DNA from: Marinomonas mediterranea MMB-1 | GTDB lineage: Bacteria > Pseudomonadota > Gammaproteobacteria > Pseudomonadales > Marinomonadaceae | Assembly (NCBI RefSeq): GCF_000192865.1 | Contig: NC_015276.1 | Coordinates: forward strand, 992,001-1,056,000 | Length of the DNA: 64,000 nucleotides | Direction: 5' to 3' | Part shown: positions 1-7,924 of the stretch, piece by piece | How the letters are laid out: each line of letters starts with the position of its first letter | Numbering within the stretch: the first letter of the stretch is position 1 | Position numbers and translations under genes: made by a program | The notes under the pieces: model-generated | Told to the model about the DNA's origin: nothing | The model's database searches: none | The model's input: only the letters and a program-made list of their open reading frames with translations

Positions 1-1
1 G

Positions 2-1024
2 AGAGGTGGTACTTCTCGGGGTCCTTATCTGCGATTGACAGATATGCCTGAAGACCGAGATGAACTTGCCGCTTTGTTGCTGCGCATAATGGGTTCTGGT
101 CATGAATTGCAACTCGATGGGTTAGGAGGAGGAAATAGCCTAACGAGTAAAGTGGCAATGGTCGGTCCATCACGCACACCCGATGCAGATGTGGAATATT
201 TATTTGCTCAGGTTGGCATCGAAACACAAACCGTCGATTTCGCACCTAACTGTGGCAACATGCTCGCAGGCGTCGCTCCGTTCGCAATCGAATCTGGTCT
301 AGTGTATGCGGACGATGAGAAAACACTCGTAAAGATAAAAAATGTAAATACCAGCAAAATCATTCATTCCACCGTGCGTACACCCAATAAAAAAGTACAG
401 TACGAGGGAGAAGTGTACATCAGTGGAGCAAGCTTTCCAGGCTCACCCATCGAGCTGACATTTCTTGATGTTGCGGGGGCCAAAACGGGAAAGCTGTTTC
501 CGACAGGAAAACGGATAGATGTGATTGATGGCATTGAATTGACCTGCATTGACGCCGCGACGCCTGTTGTTATTTTCTCCGCCGATAGTTTTGGCAAAAC
601 GGGTCACGAATCGCCTTCAGAGTTAGATAACGATGAAGTATTTATGGCGAGGTTAGAAACAATACGTCGTCAAGCTGGTAAATTAATGGGCATGGGAGAT
701 GTCTCTAATTTAGTGATTCCTAAGCCTATTTTAGTCTCGAAATCGCAGAGCAGTGGCACGATTTGCGCTCGATACTTTGTTCCCCATAAATGCCATAAAG
801 CGCTGGCGGTTACGGGCAGTATTGCCATAGTGAATGCACTTTGCAATCAAGGAACCATTGCTCAAAGGCTCGTCAACTGCGATGTCGGACAAACGTCTTT
901 TCAGATAGAGCATCCTTCTGGTTTTATTGATCTCACCGCTCAATGGCAAGAAAGCGATGTAAAGTCCGTATCACTCGTTCGAACAGCGAAAAAGATTTTC
1001 TCAGGTCTGGTTCATATTAACTAG
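2..1024 (+). CDS. PrpF-family isomerase/tautomerase, 5' end cut by window edge
   Basis: The reading frame is open from base 2. The residues before the first possible internal start (TTG at 35) read RGGTSRGPYLR, which is the conserved N-terminal signature of the PrpF / 4-oxalomesaconate tautomerase family. The true start therefore lies just left of the window and only a few residues are missing. Other family landmarks are the LDGLGGG stretch and the VDFAPNCGNMLAGVAPFAIESG block, which carries a conserved Cys. The fold is diaminopimelate-epimerase-like, and family members move double bonds in tricarboxylates such as aconitate, methylaconitate or oxalomesaconate. A tricarboxylate transporter gene starts 34 bp downstream, which suggests that the imported acid is the substrate. 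The exact acid cannot be read from sequence. Confidence 0.88.
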   Translation, partial: RGGTSRGPYLRLTDMPEDRDELAALLLRIMGSGHELQLDGLGGGNSLTSKVAMVGPSRTPDADVEYLFAQVGIETQTVDFAPNCGNMLAGVAPFAIESGLVYADDEKTLVKIKNVNTSKIIHSTVRTPNKKVQYEGEVYISGASFPGSPIELTFLDVAGAKTGKLFPTGKRIDVIDGIELTCIDAATPVVIFSADSFGKTGHESPSELDNDEVFMARLETIRRQAGKLMGMGDVSNLVIPKPILVSKSQSSGTICARYFVPHKCHKALAVTGSIAIVNALCNQGTIAQRLVNCDVGQTSFQIEHPSGFIDLTAQWQESDVKSVSLVRTAKKIFSGLVHIN

Positions 1025-1058
1025 GCTAACAAGCACTATAAAAATAAAAGGTAATAAT

Positions 1059-2141
1059 ATGAAAAAGCTAACTCACTGGGCGGTAAGCGCGCTTACTGCA
1101 TTTTCGGTAACTGCTGCTACAAATGTAATGGCAGAAGACAGTCCAGTTCCTGATACAGTCAACTTTACTGTTCCATTTGGTGTGGGTGGCGGTACGGATG
1201 TATGGGCTCGGTTTATGGCTCCGAATTTAACGTCACATATCGACGGCGAGCCTACAATCGTTATCAAAAACCAACCTGGCGGCGGTTCTTTAACGGGCAC
1301 AAACTTGTTCTACAAGCGTGCTAAAGATGATGGTTCAAGCATCATTGGTACGTCTGCTTCAACGCTTTTCCCTTACATGCTAGGGGATAAGCGTGTACGT
1401 TTTAAACTGGATGATTGGACACCTATTCTTGCAAGCCCAACAGGCGGTGTTGTTTATGTTCAGCCTGACTTAGGTGTTGAAAGCAGCAAAGACGTAGGTA
1501 AATTGCTTGATCAACAGCTTAAACTTGCTTCTCAAGGCCCAACACGTTTAGAGCTTCCTATCTTGATCGCTTTGGATCTATTGGGTGCTGATGTTAAACC
1601 TGTATTCGGTATGAAGAGTCGCGGTGCGGGTCGTCTAGCCTTTGAGCGTGGCGAAGCGACAATCGATTTTCAAACCTCATCTGCTTACATTCGTAATGTA
1701 AAAGGGCTGGTAGAAGCGAATAAAGCGGTTCCTGTGTTCTCAGTGGGTGTGATGAACAACGAGGGTAATATCGTTCGTGATCCTGCGTTCCCAGACATTC
1801 CAACGTTTGAAGAAGCTTACTACACTGTTCACGGTAAACAGCCTAGCGGCATGCAGTATGATGTGTACCGTAAGTTCTTAGCGGCAGGTTTTGCCTTCCA
1901 AAAAGTAATTTTCGTGCCATCTGATGCGCCAAGTGATGTATTGGCTGCATACAATAAAGGTGTGCGTGAAATGATTAAAGATCCTAAATTCAAAGCAGAA
2001 GCTGCTGTTCAAATCGGGCCTTACCAAAATGCGGTTGGCCTAGACATTGCGACTTACCTAAGCGATGCAGTGACAATTTCTCCTGAAATGTACACTTGGA
2101 TTGCTGATTGGCTAAAAGCTGAATTTAACTACAAGCTTTAA
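1059..2141 (+). CDS. tctC: TctC/Bug-family tripartite tricarboxylate transporter substrate-binding protein
   Basis: This 360-aa protein begins with a Sec signal peptide (MKKLTHWAVSALTAFSVTAATNVMA, cleaved near residue 25). The periplasmic solute-binding fold has the family hallmarks: the first loop VPFGVGGGTDVWARF and the strand-turn IVIKNQPGGGSLTG, which in Bug proteins contact the carboxylates of the ligand. It should capture a di- or tricarboxylate in the periplasm and hand it to the TctAB permease encoded next. It follows the PrpF-like gene by 34 bp and is separated from the permease by an intrinsic-terminator-like hairpin. That arrangement would give more binding protein than permease. 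Ligand identity is unknown; an aconitate-like acid is an inference from the neighbour. Confidence 0.93.
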   Translation: MKKLTHWAVSALTAFSVTAATNVMAEDSPVPDTVNFTVPFGVGGGTDVWARFMAPNLTSHIDGEPTIVIKNQPGGGSLTGTNLFYKRAKDDGSSIIGTSASTLFPYMLGDKRVRFKLDDWTPILASPTGGVVYVQPDLGVESSKDVGKLLDQQLKLASQGPTRLELPILIALDLLGADVKPVFGMKSRGAGRLAFERGEATIDFQTSSAYIRNVKGLVEANKAVPVFSVGVMNNEGNIVRDPAFPDIPTFEEAYYTVHGKQPSGMQYDVYRKFLAAGFAFQKVIFVPSDAPSDVLAAYNKGVREMIKDPKFKAEAAVQIGPYQNAVGLDIATYLSDAVTISPEMYTWIADWLKAEFNYKL

Positions 2142-2186
2142 TTCTTTTATTTCAGTGTTCTAAGAAGTATCTGAAAGAGCGTGAAA

Positions 2187-2217
2187 AATAAGACGGTATA
2201 AAAACCGTCTTATTTTT
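2187..2217 (+). terminator. Hairpin with T-tract between tctC and tctAB
   Basis: An 11-bp inverted repeat AATAAGACGGT / ACCGTCTTATT (2187-2197 and 2204-2214) with a 6-nt loop is followed by T residues. It looks like a leaky terminator that tapers transcription after the binding-protein gene. Confidence 0.8.
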
Positions 2218-2288
2218 ATATTGTTTCTACGTTGTTTCACATTCAATCAAATAAAATAGCGAATACTTAAGCGGTTTTTGGAGATAGT

Positions 2289-4235
2289 ATGTCTGTTTTC
2301 TTCAGTGCCTTTGATCAGGTGATGTCCGTAATGCATCTGTCTTATCTGATGCTCGGCGTTGTAATTGGTCTTGTGGTTGGGATTATTCCTGGTTTAGGCG
2401 GTATTGCAGGGATGTCTTTACTACTGCCATTTATTTACGGAATGGATCCATCAGTTGGTTTAGGGATGCTGATGGGGTTAGTCGCCGTTGTACCGACAGG
2501 AGATACCTTTACTTCTGTTTTGATGGGTATACCCGGCTCCAGCTCGTCCCAAGCGACAGTGATGGATGGATTTCCTCTGGCTAAAAAAGGGCAGGCAGCC
2601 CGCGCACTTTCTGCCGCTTTCCTATCTTCTATGATGGGTGGCGTGGTCGGTGCCATTGTTCTAAGTGTGTTTATCTTAGTAGCACGACCTGTGGTCTTAT
2701 CGTTTTCCTCCGCAGAGCTCTTCATGTTGACTCTGTTGGGGTTAAGTGTGGTTGCTTCGTTATCAGGCGGTAGCATCTTTAAAGGCTTAGCAGCGTGCGG
2801 TATAGGGCTTCTCGTAGGCACCATAGGTGGTGCGCCAGCGACGGGCGACTTCCGTTTTACCTTCGATATAGATTACCTTTACGATGGTATTCCTCTGATC
2901 GTTGTCGGTCTTGGTATCTTTGCGCTTCCTGAGATTGTGTCTTTGCTAATTCGAAACAAAGCAATTGCCTCAGAAGGAAATGAACTAGGGCAAGGACTGG
3001 GTCAAGGTATTAAAGATGTCTTTAAAAACTTGCCGCTAGTAGGCCGTTCATCTTTCTTTGGTAGTTTGGTCGGTGCGATTCCGGGATTAGGTGGTTCAGT
3101 AGTCGACTGGATGACTTACAGCTTTGCGATGAGCATGAGTAAAGACAAGAGCCAATTCGGTAACGGTGAAATCAAAGGCGTTATCGCGCCAGAGTCTGCT
3201 AACAACGCGTGTTCTTGTGGCAGTATGGTACCGACGATTCTATTTGGTGTGCCGGGTTCTGGATCGGCGGCGGTATTTCTAGGTGGTATGTTATTGCTGG
3301 GTATTCAGCCTGGCGTTTCGATGGTAACGACACACCTTGATCTTACTTACACTATTATTTGGTCATTGGCGCTTGCGAATATTATCGGTGCACTACTGTG
3401 TATCTTCTTAACGCGTCCAATCTCACTGCTAACTTACATTAAGTTTTCTGTTTTAGCGCCCATCATCTTAACGTTGATTTTGTTCGCTGCTTATCAAGCG
3501 ACGCGTAGCTTGGGCGACTTTGTTGCTCTAGGTGGTATCGCATTGTTAGGTGTGATGATGAAGAGCGCAAACTGGCCGCGTCCTGCGTTTCTTATCGGAT
3601 TTGTTTTGTCAGCGGGTGCAGAAAACTACTTCTTCCAAAGTATTCAGTTCTACGGAGACAGCTGGTTTAGTCGTCCGGGTGTGCAGATCATCGGTTTGTT
3701 GATTGTGTGTGGTTTGTTTTTACCGCCGCTATTCAAATACCTGAAAAAGAAAAAAGGCGACAGTAACACGCCAGAACCAGCAGTTGCTCACTATAGTGCC
3801 GATATTTGGATTGCAATGGTCTTCCTATTAACAGGTGTGGTATTCGCGTATCAAATCTGGGATGAGCAAATGCTAACGCAAGCGTTCCCAATGATGGCGA
3901 TTGGTTTAGTGGTCTTTTCTGCCGCGTTTGTCATCTATGACTTTATGAAGAATCGAGGTCTGATTGCTTCGACGACTGAAGTACGTCAAGGGTTGGTTTA
4001 CGTAGCTGGCTTCTTTGTCATGTCGTACCTCTACTTTGAAATTGGTTTCCTAGTGACTACGTTTGTGTTCACTTTATTGTTTATCTACTTCTTCGCAAAA
4101 GGAGGAGTGGTCAAGTCACTTTCCATATCTGTTGGGCTACTTACGTTCCTAATTGTTATGGGGCGTGTAATGAGCGTGGATTACCCTGAAGGGTTATTAG
4201 ATCCTTACGTTCTCTCTGTGGTGAATCTGATTTAA
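2289..4235 (+). CDS. TctA-TctB fused permease of the tripartite tricarboxylate transporter
   Basis: The 648-aa membrane protein is longer than a normal TctA (about 500 aa). Residues 1 to about 495 are TctA: the glycine-rich LGVVIGLVVGIIPGLGGIAG repeat, the GDTFTSVLMGIPGSSSSQA loop, and the second internal repeat with VGAIPGLGGSVVDW and FGVPGSGSAAVFLGG. A charged linker (KYLKKKKGDSNTPEPA, about 490-510) leads to a C-terminal unit of four predicted helices (about 515-648) that matches the size and layout of the small TctB subunit. No separate tctB is present, which supports a fusion. It should work with the upstream TctC as a cation-coupled carboxylate importer. A terminator follows at 4261. 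Confidence 0.92.
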   Translation: MSVFFSAFDQVMSVMHLSYLMLGVVIGLVVGIIPGLGGIAGMSLLLPFIYGMDPSVGLGMLMGLVAVVPTGDTFTSVLMGIPGSSSSQATVMDGFPLAKKGQAARALSAAFLSSMMGGVVGAIVLSVFILVARPVVLSFSSAELFMLTLLGLSVVASLSGGSIFKGLAACGIGLLVGTIGGAPATGDFRFTFDIDYLYDGIPLIVVGLGIFALPEIVSLLIRNKAIASEGNELGQGLGQGIKDVFKNLPLVGRSSFFGSLVGAIPGLGGSVVDWMTYSFAMSMSKDKSQFGNGEIKGVIAPESANNACSCGSMVPTILFGVPGSGSAAVFLGGMLLLGIQPGVSMVTTHLDLTYTIIWSLALANIIGALLCIFLTRPISLLTYIKFSVLAPIILTLILFAAYQATRSLGDFVALGGIALLGVMMKSANWPRPAFLIGFVLSAGAENYFFQSIQFYGDSWFSRPGVQIIGLLIVCGLFLPPLFKYLKKKKGDSNTPEPAVAHYSADIWIAMVFLLTGVVFAYQIWDEQMLTQAFPMMAIGLVVFSAAFVIYDFMKNRGLIASTTEVRQGLVYVAGFFVMSYLYFEIGFLVTTFVFTLLFIYFFAKGGVVKSLSISVGLLTFLIVMGRVMSVDYPEGLLDPYVLSVVNLI

Positions 4236-4260
4236 CACAGAATTTCCTTCGTATGTTTTT

Positions 4261-4297
4261 AGCCGGTGTTGGGTGTGTCCCTCCACCGGTTTTTTTT
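4261..4297 (+). terminator. Rho-independent terminator after tctAB
   Basis: An 8-bp stem (4261-4268 with 4284-4291, AGCCGGTG / CACCGGTT) is followed by a run of eight T. It ends the transporter operon and abuts the stop codon of the convergent DUF2938 gene. Confidence 0.85.
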
Positions 4298-4778
4298 ATC
4301 TGAATGCTTGCAAAATTAATCCACCTACAAACAGTCCTACGCCAAATATAAGATGCATAACAATACTCTGTATTCGAGCAAAAAGTGGGTAGGGAGTTTG
4401 TGAGGCAGCAATTCCCATCCCTAATGCCGGTTGCATAATCAAAAATGGAAAAGCGACGGTTGTACCTCCTACTATCATTGCAGGCATCAACGAGGGTGTG
4501 TCTAGCCATTGAGTGCCACATGCTCCAATAAAAAATAGGGCGAATAGGACGCCTGTTAAATAATGAGTAAGCCAACCAATGATTCGTTCATGGCGAACTC
4601 TAGGGCTTGATGAAATGGAAGAGTGACGAAATTTTCCTCTAGGGAAGTAGGCTACCCATCTTCCTACGAAATCGTAGCTTAATGGAATAGACAGTAGTCG
4701 TTGTCGAATGATCCCCCAAATATCCATAACGATTGTTGCAATTAGTCCAATAAACACAGTTGTGAATAAGTCGTTCAT
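4296..4778 (-). CDS. DUF2938-family small membrane protein
   Basis: A 160-aa integral membrane protein with about four hydrophobic segments. It matches my memory of the DUF2938 family: an N-terminal helix ending in MDIWGIIRQRL, the block VGRWVAYFPRGKFRH, the motif GWLTHYLTGVLFA, and a terminal QPALGMGIAASQTP followed by HLIFGVGLFVGG. I chose the ATG at 4778 because GGAG lies six bases upstream; an ATG four codons earlier (4790) is possible but poorly placed. Function is unknown. It is divergent from a MerR-type regulator, and its promoter carries the regulator's probable operator, so it is likely that regulator's target. Confidence 0.82.
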   Translation of the reverse strand: MNDLFTTVFIGLIATIVMDIWGIIRQRLLSIPLSYDFVGRWVAYFPRGKFRHSSISSSPRVRHERIIGWLTHYLTGVLFALFFIGACGTQWLDTPSLMPAMIVGGTTVAFPFLIMQPALGMGIAASQTPYPLFARIQSIVMHLIFGVGLFVGGLILQAFR

Positions 4779-4816
4779 AGTCGTCTCCATAGCGTCTAAA
4801 TCGTAGTTTTGAGGTA

Positions 4817-4847
4817 AGCTTACAACTTCAAGTTAACTTTAAGTCAA
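4817..4847 (-). promoter_or_regulatory. MerR-type promoter for the DUF2938 gene with palindromic operator
   Basis: On the minus strand TTGACT (4842-4847) and TAAGCT (4817-4822) are separated by 19 bp. This over-long spacer is the hallmark of promoters activated by DNA-distorting MerR regulators. The spacer contains an imperfect palindrome, ACTTCAAGTTAACTTTAAGT (4825-4844), centred on GTTAAC and close to the SoxR-box core. On the plus strand TATAAC (4854-4859) may be the -10 of the regulator gene itself. Confidence 0.75.
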
Positions 4848-4869
4848 GTGCGCTATAACAGGAGGAGCT

Positions 4870-5352
4870 ATGGATATTTCCGAGGCAGCACAACGATCAA
4901 ATTTAAAGCCATCGACACTTAGATACTATGAAGAAAAAGGATTAATTCAATCTGTGGGACGAAGAGGGTTGAGGCGTCTCTATCATCCTAACGTTTTAGA
5001 TAGGCTTGCTCTTATAACGTTGGGACGTACGGCGGGGTTTTCGTTAGAAGAAATCAGTCGAGTGCTTGGTATCGATTCAAAGGATGGTCGGGAAAGGATA
5101 GAGATAGATAAACAGTATTTGTTACAAAAAGCGGATGAGCTTGATGAGTCGATAAACGCGATGATCTCAGTGAGGGATGGTTTAAAGCACGCTGCTAACT
5201 GCACTGCTCCCCGGCATTTGGATTGTCCAAAATTTCGGAAATTAATGTCACTCTCTACACTAGGAAAAGTCCCTAGCATTATGCACAAGGGTATAGGGAT
5301 AAAGAGTAAAAGGAAAACCAAGACAAAAAAAGACGCCCCGAAGGGCGCCTAG
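4870..5352 (+). CDS. MerR-family transcriptional regulator
   Basis: A 160-aa regulator preceded by an excellent ribosome site (AGGAGG, 4860-4865). The N-terminal winged helix-turn-helix is canonical: MDISEAAQRSNLKPSTLRYYEEKGLI, then RRLYHPNVLDRLALI. A long dimerisation helix follows (about 80-115). The effector end carries two cysteines in NCTAPRHLDCPKF (about 118-130). These could bind a metal or thiol, although the spacing differs from SoxR and CueR. The last dozen residues (KTKTKKDAPKGA) are Lys-rich and encoded inside the terminator of the convergent dctM gene. It presumably binds the palindrome at 4825-4844 and controls the divergent DUF2938 gene. The inducer is unknown. Confidence 0.9.
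   Translation: MDISEAAQRSNLKPSTLRYYEEKGLIQSVGRRGLRRLYHPNVLDRLALITLGRTAGFSLEEISRVLGIDSKDGRERIEIDKQYLLQKADELDESINAMISVRDGLKHAANCTAPRHLDCPKFRKLMSLSTLGKVPSIMHKGIGIKSKRKTKTKKDAPKGA
5324..5350 (-). terminator. Rho-independent terminator of the dctPQM operon
   Basis: On the minus strand an 8-bp stem, AGGCGCCC / GGGCGTCT with one G-T pair, encloses a TTCG tetraloop and is followed by seven T. It lies inside the last codons of the convergent MerR gene. Confidence 0.88.
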
Positions 5353-5400
5353 AAGGGTGATTCGAACACCCGCTCATCAGCGGGGTTAGTAATCTATACG

Positions 5401-7014
5401 CTATTGAACGATTTCTGGACCCATAATCGCGTATGGAAGCGCGGTAGACAGTGCCGGAATGTAGGTAACAAGTATCAAGAATACAAACATCACCGCAACG
5501 AAAGGCATTGCTGCTTTAACAACACGAGCCAAGCTCATGCCTGTAATGCCGGAGGTAACAAACAGGTTCAAACCAATCGGCGGTGTGATCATGCCGATTT
5601 CCATGTTTACGACCATGATAATACCTAGGTGGATTGGGTCGACACCAAGCTCCATCGCTATAGGGAAAACAACAGGCGCAACAATCACCAACAAGCCAGA
5701 TGGTTCCATAAACTGGCCACCGATTAATAGCAAAATATTAACGGCGATTAGGAAAGTAAACCAATTGAAACCAACACCCAGCATCCATTCAGTAATGGCT
5801 TGTGGAATACGTTCAGCTGAAAGGGTATGAGCAAACAACAGTGCGTTAGCGATGATAAACATCAGCATTAATGTTGTTTTTGTACCGTCTAGCATGACTT
5901 TACGAGACTCTTCACCAAATAATGATGGGAAGAAACCACGTGCCATAAGCGATAAGTTACGAGTCCAGATTGGCAATCCCGCTGCGATACATGCGCCGAT
6001 ACCTTCTTCAAGGTTTTGGCTGCGTTTGTATGTGTAGAACACAGCGATCATCAATGACAAGATCAAGCCAATGATTGCACGGTCGCCGCCGGTGATAGAT
6101 TCGCTACCAGACAATGCGAAGAACGACATGATCTCCCAAACAAGGAAGAACGACACACCGTAAACTGTACCGTTAAAGCCAACACGCGCTTTTGGACTGT
6201 CATTTTCGTTTGTCCAAGTTTGGCCTTTTAGAGGCCCCATATCACGATAGACAAAGAGAGCGATAAAGATGGAGTAAACTGCGGCAACAACGGCAGCCTC
6301 TGTCGGAGTGAAAACACCACCGTAAATACCACCCATGATGATAACGATTAGGAACAATCCCCAACCTGCTTCTTTACCACCACGAACTAAGTTACCGAAC
6401 CCTTTCCATTCTTCTGCAGGTAGATTTTTAACGCGGGCTACAACGTAAATAGCAAGCATCAACATACCACCCGCCATTAAGCCGGGAATGACGCCTGCTA
6501 GGAACATACGACCTACTGAAACGTCGGTAGCAGCAGCGTACACAACCATAACGATAGAAGGTGGAATGAGTATGCCTAATGTACCTGCGTTAGCAATGAT
6601 GCCGGAAGCGAACTCTTTGGAATAACCAACTTGACGCATACCCGCGATGGCAATGGTACCGATCGCAACAACCGTTGCCGGTGATGAGCCTGACAATGCA
6701 GCAAACATCATACATGCAAGTACTGACGCCATTGCTAAACCGCCTCGGAAGTGACCAACACTTGCAATAGCAAAGTTAATCAATCTTTTCGCGACACCAC
6801 CTGTCGACATATAAGACGAGGCAAGGATGAAAAACGGGATGGCAAGCAACGTATAGTGCTGACCTGCGCCGAACAATGAAATAGCCACAGACGACAAAGA
6901 GTCGTGTGAGAAAAATGTAATAAACAGTATGGACGATAAGCCCAAAGAGATACCAACTGGAAGCCCTATAAAGAGCATCGTTAGTACCATAGAAAATAAG
7001 ATAATGGATTCCAC
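5401..7014 (-). CDS. dctM: TRAP transporter large permease subunit DctM, long form
   Basis: This 537-aa polytopic protein is about 110 residues longer than typical DctM. The N-terminal half is standard (GLPVGISLGLSS, then AGHFRGG-like VGHFRGGLAMASVLACMMFAALSGSSPATVVAIG, and GILIPPSIVMVVYAAATDVSVGRMFLAG split over the scaffold). The C-terminal half also conforms, ending in the IGMITPPIGLNLFV block. Between them, from roughly residue 260 to 370, lies an extra segment with two or more hydrophobic stretches and an amphipathic linker. It is the ion-coupled membrane channel of a TRAP importer and works with DctQ and DctP, encoded upstream in the same direction with 13 bp to dctQ. The substrate is probably an organic acid, but it cannot be named. 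Confidence 0.93.
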   Translation of the reverse strand: MESIILFSMVLTMLFIGLPVGISLGLSSILFITFFSHDSLSSVAISLFGAGQHYTLLAIPFFILASSYMSTGGVAKRLINFAIASVGHFRGGLAMASVLACMMFAALSGSSPATVVAIGTIAIAGMRQVGYSKEFASGIIANAGTLGILIPPSIVMVVYAAATDVSVGRMFLAGVIPGLMAGGMLMLAIYVVARVKNLPAEEWKGFGNLVRGGKEAGWGLFLIVIIMGGIYGGVFTPTEAAVVAAVYSIFIALFVYRDMGPLKGQTWTNENDSPKARVGFNGTVYGVSFFLVWEIMSFFALSGSESITGGDRAIIGLILSLMIAVFYTYKRSQNLEEGIGACIAAGLPIWTRNLSLMARGFFPSLFGEESRKVMLDGTKTTLMLMFIIANALLFAHTLSAERIPQAITEWMLGVGFNWFTFLIAVNILLLIGGQFMEPSGLLVIVAPVVFPIAMELGVDPIHLGIIMVVNMEIGMITPPIGLNLFVTSGITGMSLARVVKAAMPFVAVMFVFLILVTYIPALSTALPYAIMGPEIVQ

Positions 7015-7027
7015 GTGTTGCTCCTAA

Positions 7028-7705
7028 TTAGTCTTTCAATACGCCTTTGTTTTCTTCCAGAAGGTCTTGACCTTCATGACCGCTGATCAGCATTGGACGT
7101 TTGTCACGTGCAATATCAATCATTGCTTGAAGAGAACGATAAGAAAGAAGAGCCAAACTGATTGGCAATACAACAAGTACTAACCAGCGATGTACGCGAG
7201 GTTTCATATCAAATGCTTCGACTAAGAAAGTCGGGTAACGTAATTCTTCTTGTCCAAGGCCGATTCGGTACATCTTGAACCAGTATTCAAGAGCGCCACC
7301 ACGAACTTCTACACCTAGCATAGCGAGCCAAGTGGAATCTAAAAGAATAAGGCCGTAAAGCATTGCTGCACCCGCGCCGAAAATAGAAAGCGCTTTGCGT
7401 GTCGGTTTTGGCACGGCATTTAGAAGAATATCGACGCCTAAATGTATGCCTGTTTTAATGCCATAGCTCATGCCGAGCAGAATCAGCCATGAGAACATGA
7501 CGGTATTAAACTCAAGGGCTGCATCCCACCCTGTATTGAATCCATAGCGTGCAATCACTTGCCCAAATGACACCACCATAATGGATGAGATGACCAAAAT
7601 AAGAATGTTTTCTTCAAAGCGTTCCATAAATTTAGGGAAGCGCTTTTCTAGCGCCCAAAGCGCTATGATAAATATAAGTAGATAAAGATGAGGCCAGTAT
7701 GCCAT
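7028..7705 (-). CDS. dctQ: TRAP transporter small permease subunit DctQ
   Basis: A 225-aa membrane protein with four main hydrophobic helices and the DctQ pattern (QVIARYGFNTGWDAALEFNTVMFSWLILLG, then IHLGVDIL), here shortened to its recognisable parts. It is longer than the usual 160-180 aa. It has an extra N-terminal helix and a loop containing EYWFKMYRIGLGQEELRYPT between helices 3 and 4. It pairs with the long DctM encoded 13 bp downstream. Both subunits being extended fits the less common large TRAP subfamily. The gap to the upstream dctP is 219 bp and contains an attenuating hairpin. Confidence 0.9.
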   Translation of the reverse strand: MAYWPHLYLLIFIIALWALEKRFPKFMERFEENILILVISSIMVVSFGQVIARYGFNTGWDAALEFNTVMFSWLILLGMSYGIKTGIHLGVDILLNAVPKPTRKALSIFGAGAAMLYGLILLDSTWLAMLGVEVRGGALEYWFKMYRIGLGQEELRYPTFLVEAFDMKPRVHRWLVLVVLPISLALLSYRSLQAMIDIARDKRPMLISGHEGQDLLEENKGVLKD

Positions 7706-7875
7706 GAGAGTTCTCTCCGCTCTTTTCTGCTAAACCTTGCTCTCTCACGAGAGTGTGGGCAGCAACCTAAGACGTTGTATTTAGATTAACTTGCTATGCG
7801 AAATAAGTCGCTTTGAAAGTGAATCAAAAAGTTGCCGTTTCGAAATGATCAGGCGCTTGCTTAGGTTTCGGTATT

Positions 7876-7905
7876 TAAAAGAGCCTGATGAATTGTCAGG
7901 CTCTT
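7876..7905 (-). terminator. Hairpin attenuator between dctP and dctQ
   Basis: A perfect 10-bp inverted repeat (7879-7888 with 7896-7905, AAGAGCCTGA / TCAGGCTCTT) has a 7-nt loop. Read on the minus strand it is followed by TTTTAAAT. It probably ends part of the dctP transcripts so that binding protein exceeds permease. Confidence 0.8.
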
Positions 7906-7924
7906 GAGTGCTGGAATACGCGTG

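Noticed and set aside
4156..4575. 139-codon open frame on the minus strand
   Set aside because: It overlaps the end of tctAB and most of the DUF2938 gene in another frame, shows no family features, and crosses a clear terminator.
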